This document shows positions 1 to 5,984 of a DNA stretch of 7,307 bases, piece after piece. Both the position numbers and the translations under genes were made by a program. This stretch comes from JBDTOX01 sp039933015 (lineage in GTDB: Bacteria; Pseudomonadota; Gammaproteobacteria; Burkholderiales; Methylophilaceae): NCBI GenBank assembly GCA_039933015.1, contig JBDTOX010000020.1, positions 1 through 7,307 of the forward strand, read 5' to 3'. Positions within the stretch are counted from its first letter, which is position 1. Each line of letters begins with the position of its first letter. The notes under the pieces are model-generated. The model worked only from the letters and a program-made list of their open reading frames with translations, did not search any database and was not told the DNA's origin.

Positions 1-905
1 TGGCGGCGCACCTGGCAGGGGAGAGTGGACACGTGATCGGCGTGGACATGAACGATGGCATGCTGGCGCTGGCGCGCAAATATCAGGGGCACATGGCGCA
101 AAAACTGGGCGGCGACCGCACCTGTTTCCTCAAGGGCTACATCCACGATCTCGCGCTCGACCTGGCGGCGATGGAAAGCCATCTGGCCGCGCATCCTGTG
201 GCATCCGCAATAGATCTGGCGGTCTTGCAGGCCTGGCAGGCCAGGCAGCGCCACGAGCGGCCGCTGATAGCTGATGCCTCGGTGGATCTGGTGATTTCCA
301 ATTGCGTGCTCAACCTGGTGGATGACGCCGCCAAGCCCAAGCTGGTGCATGAAATCTTCCGCGTGCTCAAGCCGGGCGGCCGCATCGCCATTTCCGACAT
401 TGTGGCCGACGAAGCAGTGCCGCCCCACCTCAAGGCCGACCCCGATCTGTGGAGCGGCTGCATTTCCGGCGCCTTTGGCGAGCATGAATTCGTGCAGGCG
501 TTTGTCGATGCCGGCTTTCAGGCCGTGCGCATCGACAAGTGGAGTGCTGAGCCCTGGCAGGTGGTGGAAAGCATCGAATTCCGCTCAGTGACGGTGACCG
601 CGGTCAAGCCGGCAGGCAAGGAGTGCCTGGACTATGGCCACGCCGTCATCTATCGCGGCCCGTTTGCCGAGGTGCGCGACGAAGAAGGCCACATCTTTCC
701 GCGCGGTGAGCGCATCGCGGTGTGCGCCCGTACCTACCAGGCGTTGACCAGCGGCCCGCAACGGGATGACTTCCTCGGCATCGCGCCCTCCGTGCTGGGC
801 GAGCCCAAGGCCTGGTGCGCCCCGCACGGCACGCGCCGGCCGGCTGCTGTAACCAAGGGCGGCGTGTTCGACGTGTCTTGCGATACGCATGGGAGTTGCT
901 GCTGA
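1..905 (+). CDS. arsM: ArsM-type arsenite S-adenosylmethionine methyltransferase, arsenosugar-cluster type (5' partial)
   Basis: The reading frame is already open at base 3, so the start lies upstream of the window; about 300 residues are visible. The protein should transfer methyl groups from S-adenosylmethionine to trivalent arsenic in the cytoplasm. The visible part begins inside the Rossmann fold with GHVIGVDM (acidic end of the second strand, SAM ribose contact), followed by FLKGYIHDL, VDLVISNCVLNLV (nt 282-320) and FRVLKPGGRIAISDIV (nt 357-404), all typical of ArsM. Candidate arsenic-binding cysteines lie at nt 123-125, 459-461 (in WSGCISGAF) and 816-818 (in AWCAPHG), and the protein ends in Ser-Cys-Cys. 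A roughly 38-residue helical insert (nt 156-272) separates GYIHDL from the SNC strand; simple ArsM proteins are shorter there. The C-terminal part (nt 585-740) with AVIYRGPFAEV and GHIFPRGERIAVC is the extension I associate with ArsM of arsenosugar cassettes. The TGA overlaps the next gene's ATG by 1 nt. Substrate is inferred from family and neighbours. Confidence 0.88.
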   Translation, partial: AAHLAGESGHVIGVDMNDGMLALARKYQGHMAQKLGGDRTCFLKGYIHDLALDLAAMESHLAAHPVASAIDLAVLQAWQARQRHERPLIADASVDLVISNCVLNLVDDAAKPKLVHEIFRVLKPGGRIAISDIVADEAVPPHLKADPDLWSGCISGAFGEHEFVQAFVDAGFQAVRIDKWSAEPWQVVESIEFRSVTVTAVKPAGKECLDYGHAVIYRGPFAEVRDEEGHIFPRGERIAVCARTYQALTSGPQRDDFLGIAPSVLGEPKAWCAPHGTRRPAAVTKGGVFDVSCDTHGSCC

Positions 906-1660
906 TGAATATCAAGAAACTTTCAATATGGTTATTAGCCCTCGCGCTGATGGCCTCGCAAGCCGGCATGGCTGCCGAGCCGGACTGGAGCGATTACGCG
1001 AAGCTGCTCAGCCACCATGTTTCACCTGGCACTAAAAACGGCGTCGCACTAAATGTCGTGGATTACGCCGCCTTGAAAACCAGTGGCGAAATCGACAAGG
1101 CGGCAGCGCAGTTGGCGGCTTTTCCGCTGGAAAAGCTGGCGAACCGCGAGGAAAAGCTTGCCTTCTACATCAATGCTTACAACATTCTGGCCATGAAGAT
1201 GGTGCTCGACCACTGGCCACTGGAAAGCATCAAGGATGTCGGAAGTTTCTTCTCTCCTGTGTGGAAAAAACCGGCGGGCCAACTGGATGGCAAGACTGTT
1301 ACGCTGGATGCACTGGAACATCGGATACTGCGCCCGATGGGTGAGCCGCGCATCCACTTCGCTATCGTCTGTGCCTCGGTGAGCTGCCCAGATTTGCGCG
1401 TGGAACCCTACACGGCTGGCCGTCTTGACGCCCAGCTGGACGATCAGGTGCGGTTGTTTCTTGGCAACTCGGCCAAAGGGCTGAGAATAGAGCAGGGCGG
1501 CATCCGCGTGTCGCAAATCTTCGACTGGTTCAAGCAGGATTTTGCCGAGAGCGGCGGAGTCGAAGCATTTGTGCGCCGCTATCAGCCAGGGTTGCCGGAA
1601 AAGTTGCCGCTCAAGGCAAATATCCCCTACGACTGGTCATTGAACGCCAAGGGCAATTGA
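905..1660 (+). CDS. Secreted DUF547-domain protein of arsenosugar cassette
   Basis: A 251-residue protein with a Sec signal peptide: Met-Asn-Ile-Lys-Lys, a hydrophobic core to about residue 20, and likely cleavage near GMAA|EPDW (residue 24). It should act in the periplasm. The rest is a DUF547 domain, recognised by KLAFYINAYN (residues 84-93), the SIKDVGSFF segment (108-116), HRILRPMGEPRIHFAIVCAS (139-158) with SCP following, and RVSQIFDWFKQDF (201-213). His151, Cys156 and Cys161 are the most conserved-looking polar residues of the core and could form a catalytic or metal site, but no biochemical function is established for the family. The start at 905 is chosen because it gives the signal peptide, overlaps the previous stop by 1 nt, and has GGGAG (891-895) 9 nt upstream; the open frame extends further upstream without a better start. 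DUF547 genes commonly sit beside arsenosugar-type arsM/arsS genes, but their step is unknown. Confidence 0.87.
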   Translation: MNIKKLSIWLLALALMASQAGMAAEPDWSDYAKLLSHHVSPGTKNGVALNVVDYAALKTSGEIDKAAAQLAAFPLEKLANREEKLAFYINAYNILAMKMVLDHWPLESIKDVGSFFSPVWKKPAGQLDGKTVTLDALEHRILRPMGEPRIHFAIVCASVSCPDLRVEPYTAGRLDAQLDDQVRLFLGNSAKGLRIEQGGIRVSQIFDWFKQDFAESGGVEAFVRRYQPGLPEKLPLKANIPYDWSLNAKGN

Positions 1661-1661
1661 T

Positions 1662-2396
1662 GTGCAATCAAAGGCTATAGAACTGCAAGCTGCCATGATT
1701 TCGATCATTGTCCCCACACTAAACGAAGCCGCACAGATTGCGGCGACGCTGCAGGCGTTGCAGCCACTACGCGCTGCCGGTCACGAAGTGATCGTGGTGG
1801 ATGGAGGCAGCACTGATGACACGGTGGTTCTCGCCAGGCCGCTGGCGGACGCGATCTTTCCGAGTCCGCGCGGACGCAGTCGCCAGATGAATGCCGGTGC
1901 GGTGCAGGCTGGCGGCGATATTTTGCTGTTCCTGCATGCCGACACGCGCCTGCCAGAGGATGCCGTGCCTGCTGTTCTCAATGGTCTGGCTCATACAGGC
2001 AAGGCATGGGGGCGTTTCGACGTCAGGCTGTCGGGGCGACATCCACTGCTGCGCGTGGTCGAACGCATGATGAATCTGCGTTCGCGGCTGACGGGTATAG
2101 CGACTGGAGACCAGGCCGTGTTTGTGCGTCGTGAAACGTTCCAGGCGGTGGGCGGCTTCCCGGAAATCGCGCTGATGGAGGACATTGCCTGCAGCCGTCT
2201 ATTGAAAAGAGCATGCGGTGCCCCGCTGTGCTTGGCTACGCCTGTCATTACTTCCAGCCGCCGCTGGGAGAAAAACGGTATCCTGCAAACGATTGTATTC
2301 ATGTGGCGGCTGCGCCTGGCCTATTTTCTTGGGGTATCGCCAGAGCGCTTGGCACAGCAATACTCCCGGCGCGAGATCTTCCATGGTCGCGCCTGA
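1662..2396 (+). CDS. Family-2 glycosyltransferase, TIGR04283-type (arsenosugar-associated)
   Basis: A GT-A fold family-2 glycosyltransferase of 244 residues. Numbered from the GTG at 1662, it shows SIIVPTLNEA (14-23), the nucleotide-sugar motif VVDGGSTDD (45-53), RGRSRQMNAG (70-79), the metal-binding FLHADT (90-95), TGDQAVFVRR (148-157) and the catalytic acidic motif LMEDI (171-175), then SSRRWEKNG (198-206). This order is characteristic of the small TIGR04283 subfamily found beside radical SAM/arsenosugar genes; the expected role is building or modifying the sugar part of an arsenosugar in the cytoplasm. The donor and acceptor cannot be read from the sequence. Two starts are possible. GTG at 1662 has AAGGG (1649-1653) 8 nt upstream and lies 1 nt after the previous stop, which favours coupled translation. 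ATG at 1695 gives the usual family N-terminus (Met-Ile-Ser-Ile-Ile-Val-Pro) but lacks a clear ribosome site. A short hydrophobic stretch lies near residues 211-224. The 3' end overlaps the next gene by 14 nt. Confidence 0.87.
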   Translation: MQSKAIELQAAMISIIVPTLNEAAQIAATLQALQPLRAAGHEVIVVDGGSTDDTVVLARPLADAIFPSPRGRSRQMNAGAVQAGGDILLFLHADTRLPEDAVPAVLNGLAHTGKAWGRFDVRLSGRHPLLRVVERMMNLRSRLTGIATGDQAVFVRRETFQAVGGFPEIALMEDIACSRLLKRACGAPLCLATPVITSSRRWEKNGILQTIVFMWRLRLAYFLGVSPERLAQQYSRREIFHGRA

Positions 2397-3039
2397 CACT
2401 GCGCTGCTGATATTCGCCAAGGCACCCGTTCCGGGAGAGGCCAAGACGCGCCTGATCTCGGCACTGGGCCAGGCCGGTGCGGCCGAACTGCATGCCCGCC
2501 TGGTACGGCATACCCTGCAAAACGCATTAGCGGCGGATATCGGTCCGGTGACGCTGTGGTGCGCGCCTGATAACAAGCACCCATACTTTGCCGCATGTGC
2601 GCACGAATTTGGCATCGGCTTGCAGGCACAGCAGGGTAATGATCTGGGGCAGCGCATGGCGCATGCGCTGGCGTGCAGTCTGCGCAGCTTTCGGCATGTA
2701 CTTCTGATCGGCACCGATTGTCCGACGCTGGGTGCTGTCACCTTGCGCGATGCCGCGCACAGACTGAAAGCAAATACCTCGGTCGTATTCGTTCCGGCAG
2801 AAGATGGTGGCTATGCGCTGATCGGGGTAAGGGATTGTCTGCCGTCCATCTTCGACGGCATCGCATGGGGTAGCGACTCGGTCATGGCGCACACAAGAAA
2901 CCATCTGCGTTCGCGGATGCTTGATTGGCAGGAACTGCCCTCCATGGCCGACATCGATATTCCGCAAGATCTGCAAAGGCTACAGCATACCCATGCTGAT
3001 TTATTACATGGGATTATCCACCTGGAGCTGACATCATGA
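2383..3039 (+). CDS. Glycosyltransferase/nucleotidyltransferase-like protein, TIGR04282-type (DUF2064)
   Basis: A 218-residue GT-A-like protein of the DUF2064/TIGR04282 family. The N-terminal LLIFAKAPVPGEAKTRL (residues 8-24) is the nucleotide-binding signature shared with MobA/CofC-like nucleotidyltransferases. It is followed by QQGNDLGQRM (83-92), LLIGTDCPTL (107-116) with the metal-coordinating Asp, VPAEDGGYALIGV (137-149), FDGIAWGSDSV (157-167) and the C-terminal DIDIPQDL (190-197). All expected motifs are intact. The ATG at 2383 is chosen because the conserved motif begins seven residues later; the frame is open further upstream, but that part only reads through the previous gene in another frame. 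The gene overlaps the previous one by 14 nt and the next by 4 nt (ATGA), so translation is probably coupled. TIGR04282 and TIGR04283 genes commonly occur as a pair beside radical SAM arsenosugar genes, and the two proteins probably act in the same pathway. Sugar substrate unknown. Confidence 0.88.
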   Translation: MVAPDTALLIFAKAPVPGEAKTRLISALGQAGAAELHARLVRHTLQNALAADIGPVTLWCAPDNKHPYFAACAHEFGIGLQAQQGNDLGQRMAHALACSLRSFRHVLLIGTDCPTLGAVTLRDAAHRLKANTSVVFVPAEDGGYALIGVRDCLPSIFDGIAWGSDSVMAHTRNHLRSRMLDWQELPSMADIDIPQDLQRLQHTHADLLHGIIHLELTS

Positions 3040-3617
3040 GCTATATCGAAACCCCGCCCGGTCACCGTTTCCCTTGGTACGTCAGGCTGTTTCTCGCCAA
3101 TCAGCGGCGGCGTTACGGACGCGAGCTGGAGCCTGCCCGGCTGTGGGCAAGATCCCCGAAAGTGTTTGCCGGCCTGTCGCTGCTCTACGGCGCGCTCGAC
3201 CGCAATTCGTCGCCGATCGAGCCGACCTTGCGCACATTGGTCACGGTGCGCGTATCACAGATCAACTGGTGCGCTTTCTGTGTCGACATCAACTCGGCGA
3301 CTGCGCTGAAACGCGGCCTGAGCGAGGCGCATCTTGAAGCTTTGCACCATTTCGAGCAATCCCCATTATTCGATGACCGCATCAAGGCGGCGCTGGCTTA
3401 CACAGAGGCCGTTACCTACAGCGACCGCCAGGTTGACGGCGTATTGATGGCGCGTCTCAAAAGCCATTTCAATGACGAGGCCGTTATCGAGCTCACTGCA
3501 TTGATTGCATTTCAGAATCTTTCAAGTAAGTTTAATTCGGCGCTGGATGTTTCAGCGCAAGGCTTTTGCAAATTGCCGCCAAGATTCGACGCCATTGGGC
3601 AACATCAAGAAAAGTGA
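3036..3617 (+). CDS. Carboxymuconolactone decarboxylase/AhpD-like family protein with CxxC
   Basis: A 193-residue all-helical protein of the carboxymuconolactone decarboxylase/AhpD superfamily. It starts with ATG at 3036 inside an ATGA overlap with the upstream stop, with GGAG (3024-3027) 8 nt before it. The core runs from about residue 40 to 170: LRTLVTVRVSQINWCAFCVD (66-84), LSEAHLEAL (95-103), RIKAALAYTEAV (117-128) and AVIELTALIAFQNLSSKFN (149-167). The redox pair is Cys79 and Cys82. In AhpD a His follows four residues after the second Cys as part of the proton relay; here that position is Asn86, in WCAFCVDINS. There is no signal peptide, so it should be cytoplasmic. The family catalyses thiol-dependent peroxidase-type reactions or acts as a disulfide carrier; 'peroxidase-like' members are annotated in arsenosugar cassettes, so a role in arsenic or thiol redox chemistry is plausible but inferred. 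It is the last gene of the rightward group. Confidence 0.85.
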   Translation: MSYIETPPGHRFPWYVRLFLANQRRRYGRELEPARLWARSPKVFAGLSLLYGALDRNSSPIEPTLRTLVTVRVSQINWCAFCVDINSATALKRGLSEAHLEALHHFEQSPLFDDRIKAALAYTEAVTYSDRQVDGVLMARLKSHFNDEAVIELTALIAFQNLSSKFNSALDVSAQGFCKLPPRFDAIGQHQEK

Positions 3618-3695
3618 ACCGGCCAACCGATTTCTCTGACTAGTACTCAACATGTTTGCAATATCGGGCAGGGCTGTAATTTATGCACTGGATGT

Positions 3696-5087
3696 TCAAA
3701 TAGGAAAAGTAATTTCAAAACGGGTCGATCCATTTGAAGAAAAGGCCTGGATCTTTCCCTTGTGCGCTTCAATGATCGATTTCGTAATTGCAAGCCCGAG
3801 CCCGGCTCCATCGCTTGCTTTCTGGCGCGAAGGGTCCGCCCTGTAAAAACGGTCGAACAGCCGGGACAGATGCTCCGTCGAGATAGTTTCACCAAAGTTC
3901 TCGACGGCAAGTTTTGTTTCTCCAGGCCTGGATTGGTCGATGACTACCTTGACCACACCTTGGCGTGGCGTGTACCGGATGGCATTTGACAGCAAATTGC
4001 TTAATGCTCGGCGGAGCATTGGCTTGTCACCGCGAACGGTACCTTCTCCGGCGAGAACCAAGCTGACCTCCTGTTCCTCTGCGAACGCTTCATAGAACCC
4101 GAACAACTCTCGCACTTCCGTGGGCAAATCCACCAGTTTGCTGCTCGGTATTATCAGTCCGTTGTCGGCCTTTGCCAGGAATAGCATGTCAGCAATCATG
4201 CGTGCCAGCCGCTCGTATTCCTCCAGGTTTGAATACAACACTTCACGATATTCATCTGTCGGTCTTTCCTTGGATAAGGCCACCTGCGTCTGCGTCATCA
4301 GATTGCTGATGGGTGTCCGTAGTTCATGGGCCAGGTCGGATGAGAAATCGGACAAGCGCCGGAATGAACCTTCCAGGCGGGCCAGCATTTCGTTGAATGC
4401 CATCGCAAGATCTACCAGTTCGGTTGGGACAGTTTCTGGCGATAAGCGGTTACCCAAGTGGCTGACTGAAATACCTTTTGCCACATCCGCCATCTCACGG
4501 ACTGGAGCCAGCCCTCGACGTGCGGCAACCCAGCCTAGAACTATGGTCAGCGCAATCCCTGCGGCGATTGCCAGCCAGAGGTTATTTCGGAAAGCCTTCA
4601 TGAAGGCGCGGTGGTGCTCGATGTTGATCGCAAGCGCAACCGTGGCCGGCGGCTGACCGGCGATTCCGGTGGCGGCTGTGGCGGAGATGCCGCGGTATAC
4701 TTCTCCTCCTTGTTCCCACATCACGAGCCTTGCTTTCCCGGATGAGTCTCCATGAAGGCGCTGTTTAAGCAAGCTGGTGGCAAGTATCGTGCTTGGCGAA
4801 GTGAACAATACGCGACGATCAGGCCCAAGGATTGCGACCAAAAGGTCTGGATGCCCGATCAATGCGTCTGAAAGACTCCGTGGAACAGCCGCGAGATCGG
4901 ATGGAGTATGCACTTTAGCCAGTGCATGACGGACAAGTTCCAGTTTGCCGTTGAGCTCCATCAGGTCTTGCTCCTTGAAGTGCGCCTCCACCAAGGTGCC
5001 GACCAATGCACCCACTACGAGCAACACCAAGGTGGAAGCCGTCGAAAAGAACAGCGTAAGACGGGAAGTGATCGACCTGGGGTTCAT
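3696..5087 (-). CDS. cusS: CusS/CopS-type heavy-metal sensor histidine kinase
   Basis: An inner-membrane sensor kinase of 463 residues from the ATG at 5087. TM1 spans about 11-33, a periplasmic sensor domain 34-168, TM2 about 169-188, then HAMP (190-240). The H-box SSDLAHELRTPI has phospho-acceptor His254. The ATP-binding domain shows the N-box NLLSNAIRYT (364-373), a G1-like VENFGETI (396-403), the F-box LFDRFYRAD (410-418) and the G2 box DGAGLGLAIT (426-435). A His-Phe pair just after TM1 (36-37) and a His-His pair just before TM2 (158-159) sit where CusS is thought to bind Ag(I)/Cu(I); that alignment is from memory. It should phosphorylate the adjacent regulator when periplasmic copper or silver rises. 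ATG 5087 is preferred over the in-frame GTG at 5090: it is preceded by GGAG (5096-5093) at 5 nt and overlaps the regulator's TGA by 1 nt. Which metal is sensed is inferred from the CusF-like gene nearby. Confidence 0.92.
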   Translation of the reverse strand: MNPRSITSRLTLFFSTASTLVLLVVGALVGTLVEAHFKEQDLMELNGKLELVRHALAKVHTPSDLAAVPRSLSDALIGHPDLLVAILGPDRRVLFTSPSTILATSLLKQRLHGDSSGKARLVMWEQGGEVYRGISATAATGIAGQPPATVALAINIEHHRAFMKAFRNNLWLAIAAGIALTIVLGWVAARRGLAPVREMADVAKGISVSHLGNRLSPETVPTELVDLAMAFNEMLARLEGSFRRLSDFSSDLAHELRTPISNLMTQTQVALSKERPTDEYREVLYSNLEEYERLARMIADMLFLAKADNGLIIPSSKLVDLPTEVRELFGFYEAFAEEQEVSLVLAGEGTVRGDKPMLRRALSNLLSNAIRYTPRQGVVKVVIDQSRPGETKLAVENFGETISTEHLSRLFDRFYRADPSRQKASDGAGLGLAITKSIIEAHKGKIQAFSSNGSTRFEITFPI

Positions 5088-5764
5088 CACGGCTCCAGAA
5101 TTTCCAGGACGTATCCCATGCCTCTGAGAGTACGGATGAGCTTAGGCTCAAAATCATCATCTATTTTTGCACGCAAACGACGCATCGCGACCTCGATCAC
5201 GTTGGTGTCACTATCGAAGTTCATGTCCCATACCTGGGATGCAATCAGAGAGCGGGGCAGTACCTCCCCCTGGCGCCGTAGCAGTAATTCGAGCAGAGCG
5301 AATTCCTTGGCCGTGAGGTCGATGCGTTTTCCCGCTCGCGTCACTCTGCGCCGCAGAGGATCCAGTTCCAGGTCGGCAACCTGAAGCAGTTCCGGTTCCT
5401 TGGTCTTACCACGGCGCAACAGCGTACGCACCCGCGCCAGCAATTCCGAGAAAGCAAATGGCTTGACAAGATAATCATCAGCGCCCAATTCCAAACCTTT
5501 CACCCGATCCTCGATCTGATCGCGAGCAGTGAGGAACAGCACGGGCATATGCTTGCCTCCCTGCCGGATTCCCTGGAGTACCTGCCAGCCGTCGAGTCCG
5601 GGCAGCATGACATCAAGTACGACGAGATCGTAGTCGTCGGTCAGCGCCAGATGCATGCCATCGAGGCCATCGCGCACAATATCCGCTATAAAGCCCGCTT
5701 CAGACAGGCCTTGTTTCAGGTAATCGCCGGTCTTCTGCTCATCTTCGACTATCAGGATTTTCAT
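5087..5764 (-). CDS. cusR: CusR/CopR-type heavy-metal response regulator (OmpR family)
   Basis: A complete 225-residue OmpR/PhoB-family regulator. The receiver domain (1-118) has the acidic pocket Glu7-Asp8, phospho-acceptor Asp51 in LVVLDVMLPGLDGW, Thr79 in FLTARD and Lys101 in LVKPFAFSELLARVR. The C-terminal winged helix (about 125-222) shows LELDPLRRRVTRAG, LTAKEFALLELLLRRQGEVL, SQVWDMNFDSDTNVIEVAMR (the SDTNV...RRLRAKID recognition region) and the end RTLRGMGYVLE. These are the hallmarks of the copper/silver regulator group CusR, CopR, PcoR and SilR. The start ATG (5764-5762) is preceded by a purine-rich GAAGAGGG (5775-5768). It leads a two-gene operon with the kinase, overlapping it by 1 nt, and is divergent from the metal-binding genes to its right. 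It probably binds the dyad at 5830-5845 and activates both its own operon and the divergent one. Confidence 0.93.
   Translation of the reverse strand: MKILIVEDEQKTGDYLKQGLSEAGFIADIVRDGLDGMHLALTDDYDLVVLDVMLPGLDGWQVLQGIRQGGKHMPVLFLTARDQIEDRVKGLELGADDYLVKPFAFSELLARVRTLLRRGKTKEPELLQVADLELDPLRRRVTRAGKRIDLTAKEFALLELLLRRQGEVLPRSLIASQVWDMNFDSDTNVIEVAMRRLRAKIDDDFEPKLIRTLRGMGYVLEILEP
5093..5096 (-). promoter_or_regulatory. Ribosome binding site deciding the sensor kinase start
   Basis: On the minus strand GGAG is followed by CCGTG and then ATG at 5087. The 5-nt spacing fits the ATG; the in-frame GTG at 5090 would leave only 2 nt. The site lies inside the last codons of the response regulator, so the two genes are probably translationally coupled. 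Confidence 0.6.
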
Positions 5765-5829
5765 ATTCCCTCTTCAGACATTAATTCAGCATGTCAATTG
5801 TGCACGCGGTCAGGATTAATTTTTCAAAG

Positions 5830-5845
5830 ATTACAAACTTGTAAT
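5830..5845. promoter_or_regulatory. Perfect 7-bp dyad resembling a CusR/CopR copper box
   Basis: ATTACAA-AC-TTGTAAT is a perfect inverted repeat with a 2-bp centre. The E. coli CusR box is known as a dyad with core TGACAA-N2-TTGTCA; this site keeps the ACAA-N2-TTGT core and the same spacing, differing in the outer bases. It lies 65 bp upstream of the regulator start and about 140 bp upstream of the rightward gene. It is the best candidate operator for the adjacent CusR-type regulator. Function is inferred from position and similarity. Confidence 0.68.
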
Positions 5846-5932
5846 GTTGCTGTCAGCTATTGGTAAAGAACCTGAAAGCAAAATGGTACCAGTCAAAAGG
5901 GTGCAAACATCAAGTGACGCATTCCCTTCTGG

Positions 5933-5946
5933 CTGACATCTGTCAG
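5933..5946. promoter_or_regulatory. Second perfect dyad CTGACA-TC-TGTCAG upstream of the Met-rich gene
   Basis: A perfect 6-bp inverted repeat with a 2-bp centre, 38 bp before the start codon of the secreted Met-rich protein. Its half-site TGACA also occurs in the E. coli CusR box, but the two half-sites here are 2 bp closer together than in that box, so it may be a different operator or a variant site. The arm CTGACA also resembles a -35 hexamer, though no good -10 follows at normal spacing. A role in transcription is inferred from position only. Confidence 0.45.
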
Positions 5947-5984
5947 TTTTCGGTTTTTTTTAATGTAAAACAGGAGCCTTAACC

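Larger units (their letters stand above)
5765..5984. promoter_or_regulatory. Divergent intergenic regulatory region between cusRS and the metal-binding genes
   Basis: This 220-bp AT-rich stretch separates the leftward regulator/kinase operon from the rightward metal-binding genes and must hold both promoters. It contains two perfect inverted repeats, listed separately. I could not find a convincing -35/-10 pair with 16-18 bp spacing on either strand. TTTAAT at 5959-5964 resembles a -10 box on the + strand but would start transcription almost at the ribosome site of the next gene. Weak core promoters would fit activator-dependent expression. The + strand gene has its own ribosome site AGGAG (5972-5976), 8 nt before ATG 5985. 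Confidence 0.75.

Noticed and set aside
815..904. Upstream start for the DUF547 protein at 815
   Set aside because: It would bury the signal peptide behind 30 residues translated from the arsM 3' end; ATG 905 has a ribosome site and coupling to the arsM stop.
2218..2382. N-terminal extension of the TIGR04282-type protein back to 2218
   Set aside because: The extension only reads the previous gene in another frame and has no family similarity; the conserved LLIFAKAPVPG starts directly after ATG 2383.
2199..2741. A 180-codon minus-strand open frame across the two glycosyltransferase genes
   Set aside because: Both glycosyltransferases on the + strand have complete conserved motifs; the antisense translation is Cys/Arg/Ala-rich without any recognisable domain.
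3618..3695. Possible bidirectional terminator between the convergent operons
   Set aside because: I found no stem of more than a few base pairs followed by a T-run on either strand.
4120..4656. A 178-codon + strand open frame inside the sensor kinase
   Set aside because: It lies wholly antisense to conserved kinase motifs, and its Ser/Arg-rich translation resembles no protein family.
5954..5961. Run of eight T upstream of the Met-rich gene as a terminator tail
   Set aside because: The preceding dyad CTGACA-TC-TGTCAG has a 2-nt centre, too small for an RNA hairpin loop, and the run is separated from it by 7 nt; no upstream + strand gene needs termination there.
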